Source: an uncultured Pseudomonas sp. (GTDB lineage Bacteria; Pseudomonadota; Gammaproteobacteria; Pseudomonadales; Pseudomonadaceae). From it: DNA of 64,000 nucleotides. The position numbers were made by a program, and so were the translations under genes. Location of the stretch: assembly GCF_946885955.1 (NCBI RefSeq), contig NZ_CAMPHI010000021.1:1-64000 (forward strand). Direction: 5' to 3'. The notes under the pieces are model-generated. The model was not told the origin of the DNA, made no database searches, and worked only from the letters and a program-made list of their open reading frames with translations. Shown one piece after another: positions 33,188 to 41,630 of this stretch (position 1 is its first letter; every line of letters starts with the position of its first letter).

Positions 33188-34321
33188 GTGGCTATAGATA
33201 TTCACTGGATCGTCGACGACGCCAGCCTGGCGCAACATTGCGCGAGCTGGCGCAATTTGCCCTTTGTCGCGCTCGATACCGAGTTCATGCGGGTCGACAC
33301 CTTCTACCCGATTGCCGGCCTGTTGCAGGTCAGCGAGGGCGAGCGGGCCTATTTGATCGATCCGCTGTCGATCGGCGACTGGTCGCCTTTCGCCGGGCTG
33401 CTGCAAGACCCGGCCGTGGTCAAGGTGCTGCATGCCTGCAGCGAGGATCTGGAAGTCTTCCTGCGCCTCACCGGCAGCCTGCCGGCCCCGCTGTTCGACA
33501 CCCAGCTGGCTGCCGGCTATCTCAATCTCGGCTTCTCCATGGGCTATTCGCGCTTGGTGCAGGCGGTGCTGGATATCGAGCTGCCGAAGGGCGAAACCCG
33601 GTCCGATTGGCTGCAGCGACCGTTGTCCGCAACCCAGGTCAGCTATGCGGCGGAAGATGTGCTGCACCTGGCGGAGGTCTACGGTCGGCTACAAAGCCAG
33701 TTGTCCGCCGACAAATACGCCTGGGTATTGGAAGACGGCGCCGAGCTGGTCGCCAATCTGGGCCGCGAAGTCGCCCCGGAGCTGGCCTACCGCGAGGCCA
33801 AGCTGGCCTGGAAGCTCTCGCCCCAGCAACTGGCGGTACTGCGCGAACTCTGTGCCTGGCGCGAACGCGAAGCCCGGGCGCGCAACCAGCCGCGCAACCG
33901 GGTGGTCCGCGAGCATTCGCTGTGGCCCTTGGCGCGCACCCAGCCGGACAACCTGGTGGCGTTGGCGCGGGTCGAGGATATGCACCCGAAGACCGTGCGT
34001 CAGGATGGCGAAACCTTGTTACGCCTGATCAAACAGGCCGCGGCGACGCCGCAGGAAGAGTGGCCGCAAGCGCTGCCCGAGCCCCTGCCGATCGAAGCGT
34101 CGGCGCTGTTGAAGAAGCTGCGGGCGATCGGCCAGCGCGAAGGCGAGCGGTTGAACATCGCCCCTGAGCTGATGCTGCGTAAGAAAACCCTCGAAGCCTT
34201 GCTGAAAACCGGCTATCCCAACGGCCCTTACCAGTTGCCGGATTCCCTGCGCGGCTGGCGACGCGAGTTGATGGGCCAGGCCCTGCTCGATTGCCTGGCC
34301 GCCGAAGGAGAACCCCTGTGA
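33188..34321 (+). CDS. rnd: ribonuclease D
   Basis: A 377-residue 3'-5' exoribonuclease for tRNA and other stable RNA trimming. DEDD catalytic residues are visible: D30 and E32 in FVALDTEF, D87 in [10 protein letters not shown] and D155 in YAAEDVLHL. An HRDC domain follows at about 205-285. GTG 33188 has GGGAGAG upstream. It overlaps the next gene ycgL by 4 bases (GTGA). Confidence 0.95.
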   Translation: MAIDIHWIVDDASLAQHCASWRNLPFVALDTEFMRVDTFYPIAGLLQVSEGERAYLIDPLSIGDWSPFAGLLQDPAVVKVLHACSEDLEVFLRLTGSLPAPLFDTQLAAGYLNLGFSMGYSRLVQAVLDIELPKGETRSDWLQRPLSATQVSYAAEDVLHLAEVYGRLQSQLSADKYAWVLEDGAELVANLGREVAPELAYREAKLAWKLSPQQLAVLRELCAWREREARARNQPRNRVVREHSLWPLARTQPDNLVALARVEDMHPKTVRQDGETLLRLIKQAAATPQEEWPQALPEPLPIEASALLKKLRAIGQREGERLNIAPELMLRKKTLEALLKTGYPNGPYQLPDSLRGWRRELMGQALLDCLAAEGEPL

Positions 34322-34611
34322 AACGCATTTGCTCGATCTATAAAAGCCGGCGCAAGAACGAAATGTACCTCTATGTGCTGAAAAGCGACGACTTGAGCCG
34401 GGTGCCGGAACCGTTGCTGGCCGCGTTCGGCCCGCCGGAGCTGGCCTTCAGCATGGTCCTGACGCCGGAACGCGCGCTGGCTCGCGAGGATATCCAGGTG
34501 GTACTGGAGAATCTCGACAAGCAGGGTTACCACCTGCAGATGCCGCCGCCGGAAGACGATTACATCGAGCACCTGCCGGAAGAGTTGCTACGGCGCAACG
34601 ACCCGGTATAG
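34318..34611 (+). CDS. ycgL: YcgL family protein
   Basis: A 97-residue protein of the YcgL (UPF0745) family, small soluble proteins of unknown biochemical role that follow rnd in gammaproteobacteria. Family segments are [16 protein letters not shown] at the start, [17 protein letters not shown] near the end, then an acidic tail. GTG 34318 overlaps the rnd stop codon, so it is probably coupled to RNase D. A role in RNA metabolism would be inference from that linkage. Confidence 0.9.
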   Translation: MKRICSIYKSRRKNEMYLYVLKSDDLSRVPEPLLAAFGPPELAFSMVLTPERALAREDIQVVLENLDKQGYHLQMPPPEDDYIEHLPEELLRRNDPV

Positions 34612-34616
34612 CCGCC

Positions 34617-35549
34617 ATGCGTCTATTGATCGCCGAAACCGCGCAGCGCACTTATTCCGACTTGCTGCGTGAGGCGGCGCCGCAGCTGGAGGTTGTGGCC
34701 AGCGCCGATGCCCTTGACCTGGCCCGGCATGCCGGCAGTTGCCCGCTGTGGCTGGGCCAGCCGGATCTGCTCGCTGCGTTGCTGCGTCAGGGACACAAGC
34801 CGCAGTGGCTGCAATCGACCTGGGCCGGGGTGACGCCCCTGCTGGCCGCGGACCTGCCTAAAGATTATGTCCTGACCCGCGCCGTCGGCATTTTTGGCCA
34901 GGTGATGGCCGAATATGTGCTCTGCCATTTGCTGGCTCACCAACGGCAGTTGTTCGCCGCGCTCGCCGACCAGGTGGCGCAGCATTGGCATAACCGCATG
35001 CCGCAAAGTCTGGCGGGGCGCCGGGTGTTGATCGTCGGCACGGGCGATATCGGCCTGAGCGTGGCGCAGTTTCTCGCGCCCTTCGGCGTCGAGTTGCTCG
35101 GCGTGGCCAGCACCGCACGGGCGCTGGCGCCGTTCGAGGAAGTGGCCGGGCTTGCGCAGCTACCGCGGTTGGCCGCCGAGGCCGATTACCTGATCAATCT
35201 GCTGCCGGACACCCCGGCCACCCGCGACCTGTATGACGCGGCCTTGTTCGCCGTACTCAAGCCCAGTGCGCTGTTTATCAATGCCGGGCGCGGCGTGGCG
35301 GTGGTCGATGCCGATCTGGTGCGGGCGCTCGAGCAGCGGCAGCTGGCCGGCGCGGTGATCGATGTTTGCCGCGAGGAGCCGTTGCCGGCCGAGCATCCAT
35401 TCTGGAACACGCCACGCCTGCTGCTGACCGGGCACAGCTCGGCACCGACCGACCCGCGCTTGCTGGTGAAGTTGTTTATCGACAATCTGGCCAGTTGGCG
35501 CCGCGGTTCGGCGCTTAACGGATGTGTGGATTTCGATCGCGGTTATTGA
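34617..35549 (+). CDS. D-2-hydroxyacid dehydrogenase (GhrA-like)
   Basis: A 310-residue NAD(P)-dependent dehydrogenase. The dinucleotide loop is VLIVGTGDIGLSVAQF (about 138-153), the substrate arginine is in FINAGRGVAVVD, and the C-terminal EEPLPAEHPFWN holds the catalytic Glu/His pair. The family reduces glyoxylate, hydroxypyruvate or similar 2-oxo acids. It lies 5 bases after ycgL on the same strand and is probably part of the same transcript. The preferred substrate cannot be read from sequence. Confidence 0.87.
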   Translation: MRLLIAETAQRTYSDLLREAAPQLEVVASADALDLARHAGSCPLWLGQPDLLAALLRQGHKPQWLQSTWAGVTPLLAADLPKDYVLTRAVGIFGQVMAEYVLCHLLAHQRQLFAALADQVAQHWHNRMPQSLAGRRVLIVGTGDIGLSVAQFLAPFGVELLGVASTARALAPFEEVAGLAQLPRLAAEADYLINLLPDTPATRDLYDAALFAVLKPSALFINAGRGVAVVDADLVRALEQRQLAGAVIDVCREEPLPAEHPFWNTPRLLLTGHSSAPTDPRLLVKLFIDNLASWRRGSALNGCVDFDRGY

Positions 35550-35554
35550 GGCCC

Positions 35555-35575
35555 GTAGCCCGGATGAAATCCGGG
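35555..35575. repeat. single REP (GTAG-CCCGGAT)
   Basis: GTAGCCCGGATGAAATCCGG followed by G, identical to the left arm of the REPIN at 4120. A decayed inverse partner may lie near 35608-35622 (GCTGCATCCGGAC). It starts 6 bases after the stop codon of the hydroxyacid dehydrogenase gene. Confidence 0.75.
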
Positions 35576-35630
35576 AATTGTTGCAGCCGAACAATTGCTC
35601 CTCTGGCTGCATCCGGACTGCGGAGGTTGT

Positions 35631-35693
35631 GTGGATGACGCCTTTTCATCCGTCATCGCAGTTGGTGGATGGGTGAAGCGTCATCCACCCTAC
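35631..35693. repeat. REPIN-like palindrome (GTGGATGACGC type)
   Basis: GTGGATGACGC at the left and GCGTCATCCACCCTAC at the right, with TCGCAGTTGGTGGATGGGTG inside. A nearly identical copy lies at 54404-54474, where the left end also keeps GTAGG. It is the same GTAG-headed repeat style with a different palindrome. Confidence 0.75.
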
Positions 35694-35831
35694 GAAATCT
35701 GGCCTTGCACATGAACATTGGGGCTGCGGACGGTATCCCAGTAAGGGGCGCCACTCGGCTCGTCGTCCTTGGCCGCGGTTGGTGCTCGCGCTAGACTGCC
35801 GGCCTTTTCGCCAATCAGCGTAGTGCGCATC

Positions 35832-36281
35832 ATGGCCGCCAAAGTCGAACCCTTCTGGAAACGCAAAACCCTCGCCCAGCTCGATCAGGCGGAATGGGAG
35901 TCGCTGTGTGATGGCTGCGGTCTGTGCTGCCTGCAAAAGCTCGAAGACGAGGACGACGGCAGCGTTTACTACACCCGTATCGCCTGCAAATTGCTCGATC
36001 TGAAAAGCTGTCGCTGCACCGATTATGCGAACCGTACCCGGTTCGTCCCCGACTGTATCCAGCTCACCCCGGCCCAGGCCGATCAGTTCCAGTGGCTGCC
36101 GCCGACCTGTGGCTATCGTCTGGTCAGCGAGGGCAAGGATCTACCCTTGTGGCACCACCTGGTATGCGGCGATCCCGAGGCGGTGCATGTCGAGCGGATA
36201 TCCCAGTCCGGGCGCATGCTCAGCGAGAACAGCGTGGCCGAGGACGACTGGGAAGATTATCTGATCTTCCGCGCCGGCTGA
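35832..36281 (+). CDS. ycgN: YcgN family CxxCxxCC protein
   Basis: A 149-residue UPF0260/YcgN protein with the family cysteine motif C26-x2-C29-x2-C32-C33 in [13 protein letters not shown], plus further Cys in [13 protein letters not shown], suggesting a metal or Fe-S site. It is cytosolic and of unknown activity. ATG 35832 begins [11 protein letters not shown], the usual start. In many gammaproteobacteria it lies near ycgL and rnd, as here, about 280 bases after the dehydrogenase with repeats between. Confidence 0.9.
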   Translation: MAAKVEPFWKRKTLAQLDQAEWESLCDGCGLCCLQKLEDEDDGSVYYTRIACKLLDLKSCRCTDYANRTRFVPDCIQLTPAQADQFQWLPPTCGYRLVSEGKDLPLWHHLVCGDPEAVHVERISQSGRMLSENSVAEDDWEDYLIFRAG

Positions 36282-36395
36282 TCGATCCCTGGTTTGAGAC
36301 CGCGCCGGGTCTTGGCCGATTGCTTGGCACTGATATTGAATTGCTCGCCCGGTCCAGAGTCTATGCTGGGTCTTTCCTGTTCTGGAGTTGTCTGC

Positions 36396-37610
36396 ATGTC
36401 GATTTCTCGCGTGTTGTTATCCACCGTGCTGTTGGGTCTGAGCAGTCCGCTATGGGCGGCGGAGAAAGTCGACCTGGACTATCACGTGAAGTTTTTGCCG
36501 AGCAGCGGTCAGGCCGAAGTCAGCCTGACGCTGGAGGATGGCGAGCGGGTCCGCGGCCTGAGTTTCAATTTGGGCGACGAGCAGGCCTACAGCGACTTCA
36601 AGGCAGATGGTCAGTGGACTGAGGACGGGGTATGGACGCCGAGCAAAGGGAAGGCCACGCTCAGCTACCGGGTGCGTGTCGATCACCAGCGCAAGAAGGG
36701 CGACTACGACGCCCATATGACCGAGAACTGGGTGCTGATGCGCGGTGACGATCTGGTGCCCAGCGCGGCGCTGCGCCAGCAGAAGAAAACCGAGTTGGTA
36801 TCGCGGGTGACCTTCGAATTACCCAAAGGCTGGACAAGCGTGCAAACCGGCTGGCCGCGGATCGGCAAGAATCAATTCCGTATTGATGCGCCCGAGCGCA
36901 AGTTCGATCGCCCGACCGGCTGGATAATCGCCGGCAAGCTCGGCACTCGCCATGCCAAACTCGGCGACACCGACGTCATCATCGCCGCTCCGATCGGCGA
37001 AGGCATGCGCCGTATGGATATTCTGACCCTGCTGACATTCGTCTGGCCCGAGACCCAGGCCGTATTCCCGCGCGACCCGAAAAAACTGTTGATCGTCGGC
37101 GCCGGCAATCCGATGTGGCGCGGTGGCCTGTCCGCGGGCAATTCCTATTACATGCACGCCGACCGCCCGCTGGTTAGCGAGAACGGCACCAGCTCGTTGG
37201 TGCATGAATTGGTTCACCTGTTCAGCGGTATCCAGGCGCGCGATCGCAGTGACTGGATCACCGAAGGCCTGGCCGAGTACTACGCCATCGAACTGGTGCG
37301 CCGCGCCGGTGGCATGAGTGAGGACCGTTATCAGAAGGTGCGCGAGCATCTGATCGCCTGGAGCAAGCCGGTGAAAAGCCTGCGCACCGATCACTCCACT
37401 GGGCCGGTCACCGCGCGTGCGGTCTTGCTGCTGCAGGAGCTGGACCGGGAAATCCGCCAGGCGACCAAGGATACCCAGGAGCGCTCGCTGGACGACGTCA
37501 CCCGCGGGCTGATGCGCCTGGACAAAGCCACCACCAAGGACCTGATCGAGATCTGCGAGAACATCATGGGCAAGCCATCCAAGACGCTCAACAGCGCGCT
37601 ACTGGACTGA
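36396..37610 (+). CDS. secreted gluzincin metallopeptidase (M61/M1-like)
   Basis: A 404-residue protein with a signal peptide (MSISRVLLS...LWAA, cleavage about residue 21). A beta-rich N-terminal half precedes a zinc-peptidase core: H270-E-L-V-H274 in SLVHELVHLFSG and the third ligand glutamate in WITEGLAEYYA about 20 residues later. That is the HExxH-(18+)-E arrangement of gluzincins such as M1 and M61. It is probably a periplasmic or secreted peptidase of unknown substrate. ATG 36396 is chosen because it opens the signal peptide. Confidence 0.82.
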   Translation: MSISRVLLSTVLLGLSSPLWAAEKVDLDYHVKFLPSSGQAEVSLTLEDGERVRGLSFNLGDEQAYSDFKADGQWTEDGVWTPSKGKATLSYRVRVDHQRKKGDYDAHMTENWVLMRGDDLVPSAALRQQKKTELVSRVTFELPKGWTSVQTGWPRIGKNQFRIDAPERKFDRPTGWIIAGKLGTRHAKLGDTDVIIAAPIGEGMRRMDILTLLTFVWPETQAVFPRDPKKLLIVGAGNPMWRGGLSAGNSYYMHADRPLVSENGTSSLVHELVHLFSGIQARDRSDWITEGLAEYYAIELVRRAGGMSEDRYQKVREHLIAWSKPVKSLRTDHSTGPVTARAVLLLQELDREIRQATKDTQERSLDDVTRGLMRLDKATTKDLIEICENIMGKPSKTLNSALLD

Positions 37611-37637
37611 TCGCGAGTTGTTCGGATACCGGCCCGG

Positions 37638-38108
37638 TTATTTGAATTTCGGTCCTGACTTGGTGTTGTTGCCCTTGGCCAGGCGGTCGTAGAGCACCAC
37701 ATTGACCGTGGCCGCGAGGTTCATGCAGCCCTGGGTCGGTATGTAGATCACATCCTCGCACCAGGCGCGAATGCTGGCGTCCAGCGAGCCGTCTTCCGGG
37801 CCGAAGATATACAGGGCGCGGTCCGGGTGAGTGTATTCCGGCAGCGCGCGGGCACCTTCCACCAACTCTACGGCGACCGGCGTGCAGCCCAGCGGCAGGA
37901 TCGCTTGCAAGTCCTCGACGCCGATCAGCGGAATATCCATATAGACGCGCTTGGTGTCGGTGACGAAGTCGCGGGCGCGCTCGTAGCGCTTGCCGGTGTA
38001 AAACACCGAATTGACCCCATAACAACCCGCGGCACGCATCACCGCGCCGACGTTTTCCGGGGACTTGGGGTTGAATAAGCCGATGCAGCTGTATCTTTTA
38101 TTCGCCAC
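37638..38108 (-). CDS. SpoU/TrmH-family RNA 2'-O-methyltransferase
   Basis: A 156-residue SPOUT enzyme. Motif 1 is NPKSPENVGAVMRA, motif 2 YIFGPEDGSL, and motif 3 MNLAATVNVVLYDRL, where the knotted C terminus binds S-adenosylmethionine. The size matches short TrmL/TrmH-like enzymes that methylate tRNA or rRNA ribose; the target base cannot be stated. It is convergent with the peptidase gene. Confidence 0.88.
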   Translation of the reverse strand: MANKRYSCIGLFNPKSPENVGAVMRAAGCYGVNSVFYTGKRYERARDFVTDTKRVYMDIPLIGVEDLQAILPLGCTPVAVELVEGARALPEYTHPDRALYIFGPEDGSLDASIRAWCEDVIYIPTQGCMNLAATVNVVLYDRLAKGNNTKSGPKFK

Positions 38109-38193
38109 GGAACGACGCGCCTATTGGAAAAGTACGCGATTGTACAGGGCGGTGCTTTGGCTGGGGGCATGAGCGCGATGTGCTGGGGAGGCG

Positions 38194-39051
38194 TCAGCGT
38201 AAGAAGTCTATCGCCTCGCTGGCGGCGCGACGTATCGAGGGGCTGGTATGCTGCAATAGTGGTTCCAGGGCGAAAATCTGCTCGACACCACCGGCGAACT
38301 CGATCGAATCGATAGCGGCCAGCACCATCTTCGGGTCAGGATCACCGAGTACCTCGACAATGGCATCGAGCGCCTCTGGTGAATTGGCGTTTTCCAGAGC
38401 TGCCATGGCCGATATACGCACTTCGGCATCGCTGTCGTTTTTCATGAAATCGAGCAGCAGCGGCAGATTATTGGCCGATGGTGGCAGGTGCGCGAGTACT
38501 TCGATTTTTTCTTGATCGTTCAGCGCCAAGAGCTGATCCATGGATACATCCAGGTTTAGCGAGGGTGTGGCGTTGAAGTGTTTGCTATTCGCGATCGCAA
38601 GGGCTTTTGCTCGATATTCCTCATCATTCGGAGCCTTTCCGATCCGGACTCGATCGATCATGGGGGATTGGCTACCGCTGCCGGGGCGATAGAACACTTC
38701 ATATGACGTGCCGGCGAGGATGTAACTGAGGGCCTTTTCCAGCGAAACCTCGTTGAGCGACAGGGTTACCGAGGACCAGTCGCGATGGAATAGGTCGAGC
38801 CCAAAGCCGGCTTGCTTGGCCAATTGTGCCAATAGCGCCAATTGCGGCGCATCTGTGGCGGTTATGCTTACCCGGCCATTGCGAACCATCACTTGCACAT
38901 CTGTGACGGGTTTTACCAATGTTTGTATGGATGCTTCATCTCGCGCCTGAGGGCGCGAGCTCTGTACGGGAGGTTGTTCGGGTTCTCCCGTATCGCATGC
39001 CGATAAGACGACGCAAAGCAAGAGTGCTATGCCATTGCGAAACAGGAGCAT
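38194..39051 (-). CDS. lipoprotein with STN-like domain and HEAT repeats
   Basis: A 285-residue predicted lipoprotein: the signal peptide ends in the lipobox LSAC with C19. Residues about 65-130 resemble a secretin/TonB short N-terminal (STN) domain, with LSLNEVSLEKALSYILAGTS followed by a strand. From about 165 there are three or four HEAT-type repeats (NDSDAEVRISAMAALENAN and similar). Such architecture suggests a periplasmic scaffold rather than an enzyme. Codon use is less GC-rich than neighbouring genes. The function is unknown. Confidence 0.72.
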   Translation of the reverse strand: MLLFRNGIALLLCVVLSACDTGEPEQPPVQSSRPQARDEASIQTLVKPVTDVQVMVRNGRVSITATDAPQLALLAQLAKQAGFGLDLFHRDWSSVTLSLNEVSLEKALSYILAGTSYEVFYRPGSGSQSPMIDRVRIGKAPNDEEYRAKALAIANSKHFNATPSLNLDVSMDQLLALNDQEKIEVLAHLPPSANNLPLLLDFMKNDSDAEVRISAMAALENANSPEALDAIVEVLGDPDPKMVLAAIDSIEFAGGVEQIFALEPLLQHTSPSIRRAASEAIDFLR

Positions 39052-39065
39052 AGGGACGTCCAGAC

Positions 39066-39608
39066 TTATTTGCTTATGCTCGGTATCGAGTAACTGCCTT
39101 TGCCGCTGACGGTGTAAGTGCCGCTAGTGCGCTGACCATAGTCGCTTATGCCTTTGAGCTTGGACTTCAAGGCAATGCTTGCGCTAGTGCGGTTCTTATT
39201 CAATTTGACCTTGTAGATAAACGGGCTGTAGCCAGTGAGATGGCCACCTACGCCGCAAAGTTGCGCGGCATTTGCCTCAAGCGTGGCTTTCATCAGTTGA
39301 GTGACCGCTGGGCTGGAGGCGAGGCTGAACTTTCGCGATTTCAGGCTGCCACTGTATCTACCGAATCCTGAGGCATACACATCCGATTCGCTATCGTAAA
39401 AATCCCAGCTCTTATCATCGTTGAGAGTGAATACATAGGATGAAAAATTGTAGTAACCGGAGGTCCTACATTTCTTGATCTTGAGCGTTTCCTTGCCGTG
39501 GGTCGTAATCACGCCCACTGGCGCTGCGTTGACCGTAATGCTGGTGAGCGAAGCGAGAAGGGCGAAGCAAATGCTGGAGAGGGTGAAGTGATTGCCGTAT
39601 TTTTTCAT
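39066..39608 (-). CDS. secreted hypothetical protein, 180 residues
   Basis: It has a signal peptide (about 1-28, cleavage at VNAAP). The mature part is rich in Ser, Tyr, Lys and Gly with two cysteines (C47 and one near 117) that could pair. I recognise no family. Its GC content is visibly lower than the rest of the window, which hints at lateral gain together with the HEAT lipoprotein gene 14 bases downstream, with which it is probably cotranscribed. Confidence 0.68.
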   Translation of the reverse strand: MKKYGNHFTLSSICFALLASLTSITVNAAPVGVITTHGKETLKIKKCRTSGYYNFSSYVFTLNDDKSWDFYDSESDVYASGFGRYSGSLKSRKFSLASSPAVTQLMKATLEANAAQLCGVGGHLTGYSPFIYKVKLNKNRTSASIALKSKLKGISDYGQRTSGTYTVSGKGSYSIPSISK

Positions 39609-39761
39609 GCGCTATCCCTGCCTGACGAGGTTGAATCCGCGGATTCTATAGCGACGCTAATGGGCTCAGCAATGATCGAAGTGGCAATTGGCCATTTTAT
39701 TTTCGGCCTCCTGGATTTGCGTCTATTCCCAAAGGCCGGAGTTGTATACGCGCGGCCTGGA

Positions 39762-40142
39762 TCAATCGCCTTTGGCGTTTTTGCCCTGCAGTAATGCCGC
39801 CAAATCGGCAAAGGCCTTGTGGGTCGATTTCGGGCCTTGTTGGCTGGCGGTCGAACCTTCGCTGAAATACTGCTGGTCGGTGTAGCGCGCGTGTTCGTTG
39901 TCGTGGCAATACAGGCACAGCAGCTCCCAGTTGGAACCGTCCTGGGGGTTGTTGTCGTGGTTGTGGTCACGGTGGTGCACGGTCAGCTCGCTGAGGCGCT
40001 TGCCGGAGAATTCGCGGGCGCAGCGGCCGCAGACATGCGGGTACATTTTTAGCGCCTTGTCGCGGTAGCCTTCTTCGCGGCTACGCTGGGCCTCGGCGAG
40101 GATGCGGTCGAGTTTGGCGGTGGCGGCTTTGTCCGTGCTCAT
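39762..40142 (-). CDS. yajD: YajD-type HNH nuclease
   Basis: A 126-residue HNH protein. C38-x2-C41 and C76-x2-C79 frame the HNH core, with VHHRDHNHDNNP (55-66) and NWELLCLYCHDNEH (71-84). This matches the YajD family of small HNH nucleases of unknown role, conserved in proteobacteria. The N terminus is a charged helix. It is transcribed away from the secreted protein on the next plus-strand segment. Confidence 0.88.
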   Translation of the reverse strand: MSTDKAATAKLDRILAEAQRSREEGYRDKALKMYPHVCGRCAREFSGKRLSELTVHHRDHNHDNNPQDGSNWELLCLYCHDNEHARYTDQQYFSEGSTASQQGPKSTHKAFADLAALLQGKNAKGD

Positions 40143-40272
40143 GAGCGGTCTCGTGATTGTGCGTGGCTACCGGCAGTTTAGCCCCGCTGGTGGTTGCTGG
40201 GAACAACGCTGCAGGCACTTATGCGAATGGCTGGAGCCTAAAGGGCATGGACCTTTGAAGTCGAGGTGTCGG

Positions 40273-40572
40273 ATGCGTCTGCTGCTTGTCGTGCTCATGA
40301 CCGCAATGGCCTATGGCGCTGCGGCGTATGGACAAAATGTGACAGGGACGGAGCGACCAGCCGGTTCACCGGGTACCGCCACGCCACATCCTTTCGTCCT
40401 ACCGGTGCCGCGTGATCGCGCCGAACCCCGGCCGGGTAATCCACCTTTACTCAAGCACGGCCCACAAGGCCCGCGCGACGGCAATCTGGCGCCGCGCGAT
40501 GGCGACCTGCCGTTGCTCGAGCAACAGCGCCAACGCAATCAGCAGAAGCCGAAAGCCCGCAGCTACGACTGA
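40273..40572 (+). CDS. secreted Pro/Arg-rich hypothetical protein, 99 residues
   Basis: A signal peptide (about 1-20, AAAYG) is followed by a low-complexity mature part rich in Pro, Gly, Arg and Gln with repeated PRDGDL/PRDGNL units. It has no cysteines and no recognisable domain. ATG 40273 is chosen because it opens the signal peptide. It may be a disordered periplasmic protein. A short copy of the MITE-like tip follows its stop codon. Confidence 0.6.
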   Translation: MRLLLVVLMTAMAYGAAAYGQNVTGTERPAGSPGTATPHPFVLPVPRDRAEPRPGNPPLLKHGPQGPRDGNLAPRDGDLPLLEQQRQRNQQKPKARSYD

Positions 40573-40579
40573 GCGGCTG

Positions 40580-40605
40580 GCAGGTAGTTTTTCAACCGCC
40601 AGCTA
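40580..40605. repeat. short end-type copy of the MITE-like family
   Basis: CAGGTAGTTTTTCAACCGCC followed by AGCTAG. It is the inverse of the tip at 19938, without the rest of the element. The terminal CTA (40603-40605) is the stop codon of the convergent cyclic-nucleotide-binding gene. Confidence 0.5.
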
Positions 40606-41088
40606 GAGCTGTTGCTCGACCAGTTGCCCATCGGCCATGCGCAGGCGTTTGGACATGGCCACGGCGATCGCGCGGATCACCTTGGCGGCCGCCTTGGGCG
40701 CTTCCTGAAGCATCTTCTCCAACGAGTCCTTGGCCAGGATCAGCAAGGTGCATTCGCTGATGGCCACGCAACTGGCCGAGCGCCGCTCGCCGTCGAGCAC
40801 TGCCATCTCGCCGAAGGCCCGACCCTTGCGCAGTTTGGCGATCTCCACGGCATCGCCGCTGGAGTTGGTCTTCAGCACCGATACCGCGCCGAAATGGATG
40901 ATGCACATAAAGGTGCCGGCATCGCCCTCATTGCAAATTACTTCGTTCTGCTCGCAGCGGCTGATGCTGAAATAGCCCGCCGCACACAGCAGATCGCTTG
41001 CCTGCAAGCTATTGAACAGGCCGCAATCGAGCAGCATGTCGTGGATTTCATGGATTAGAGAGGAACTGCCGTCGGACATGGTTTTCAA
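40603..41088 (-). CDS. cyclic-nucleotide-binding domain protein
   Basis: A 161-residue protein consisting of one cNMP-binding domain. The phosphate-binding cassette is recognisable in GRAFGEMAVLDGERRSAS, with the conserved Glu and Arg. There is no helix-turn-helix, so it is not a Crp-type regulator. It may bind cAMP or c-di-GMP and act through a partner protein. The stop codon lies in a short repeat. It is followed downstream by the convergent secreted-protein gene. Confidence 0.85.
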   Translation of the reverse strand: MKTMSDGSSSLIHEIHDMLLDCGLFNSLQASDLLCAAGYFSISRCEQNEVICNEGDAGTFMCIIHFGAVSVLKTNSSGDAVEIAKLRKGRAFGEMAVLDGERRSASCVAISECTLLILAKDSLEKMLQEAPKAAAKVIRAIAVAMSKRLRMADGQLVEQQL

Positions 41089-41172
41089 TCATTGGGTAAG
41101 AGGAGGGTGACGCATAAGTAGCGACGTTAACTGGCCAGCACTGGCTTGCCAACTGCCGCTTGCCGGAAGCCG

Positions 41173-41610
41173 CTATGCCGCTGCCGGTTCCACAGTGCGT
41201 TCGGGCGCCAGAAAGAACAGCGGCAGAGCGATCGCCAGAGCGGTGCTGACATTCAAATAGACATGGATCAGCATGCCGTGGCTGGCGGAAATCAGGCTGT
41301 CGAGCACACACCAGATCAGCAAAGCGGCGTACAAAGCGTATTTGATCGAAGCATGCCCATGCTGGCGATAGAGCACGATCAGCAGGGTGAAGAGCAGGCC
41401 CCAGCTGGCTACGGTGGGGCCGAACAACTGCACCATGCTTTTCAGCAGGGTCTGGAATTCCGCCGTCGGCCGCTCCGTCGACACGCTGGCGAGCAGGTAG
41501 TCGAAGTAGGGTTGCAGAAACCCTGCATGGGCGGTGAAGGCCAGCAGCAAGCCGAGCGCGACATGACCGACGCCGACCAGCACCAGCCAGCGGTAGAGAA
41601 GCCTTTGCAT
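41173..41610 (-). CDS. small integral membrane protein, 145 residues
   Basis: About four hydrophobic helices (near 8-30, 62-82, 90-108 and 115-135) with short loops. I recognise no named family and no catalytic motif. ATG 41610 lies 20 bases downstream of the prolyl oligopeptidase stop codon on the same strand, so the two genes are probably one operon. The longer open frame includes part of the oligopeptidase gene in another phase. Confidence 0.7.
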   Translation of the reverse strand: MQRLLYRWLVLVGVGHVALGLLLAFTAHAGFLQPYFDYLLASVSTERPTAEFQTLLKSMVQLFGPTVASWGLLFTLLIVLYRQHGHASIKYALYAALLIWCVLDSLISASHGMLIHVYLNVSTALAIALPLFFLAPERTVEPAAA

Positions 41611-41630
41611 GGGCAAGTCCCTTGGATGTT

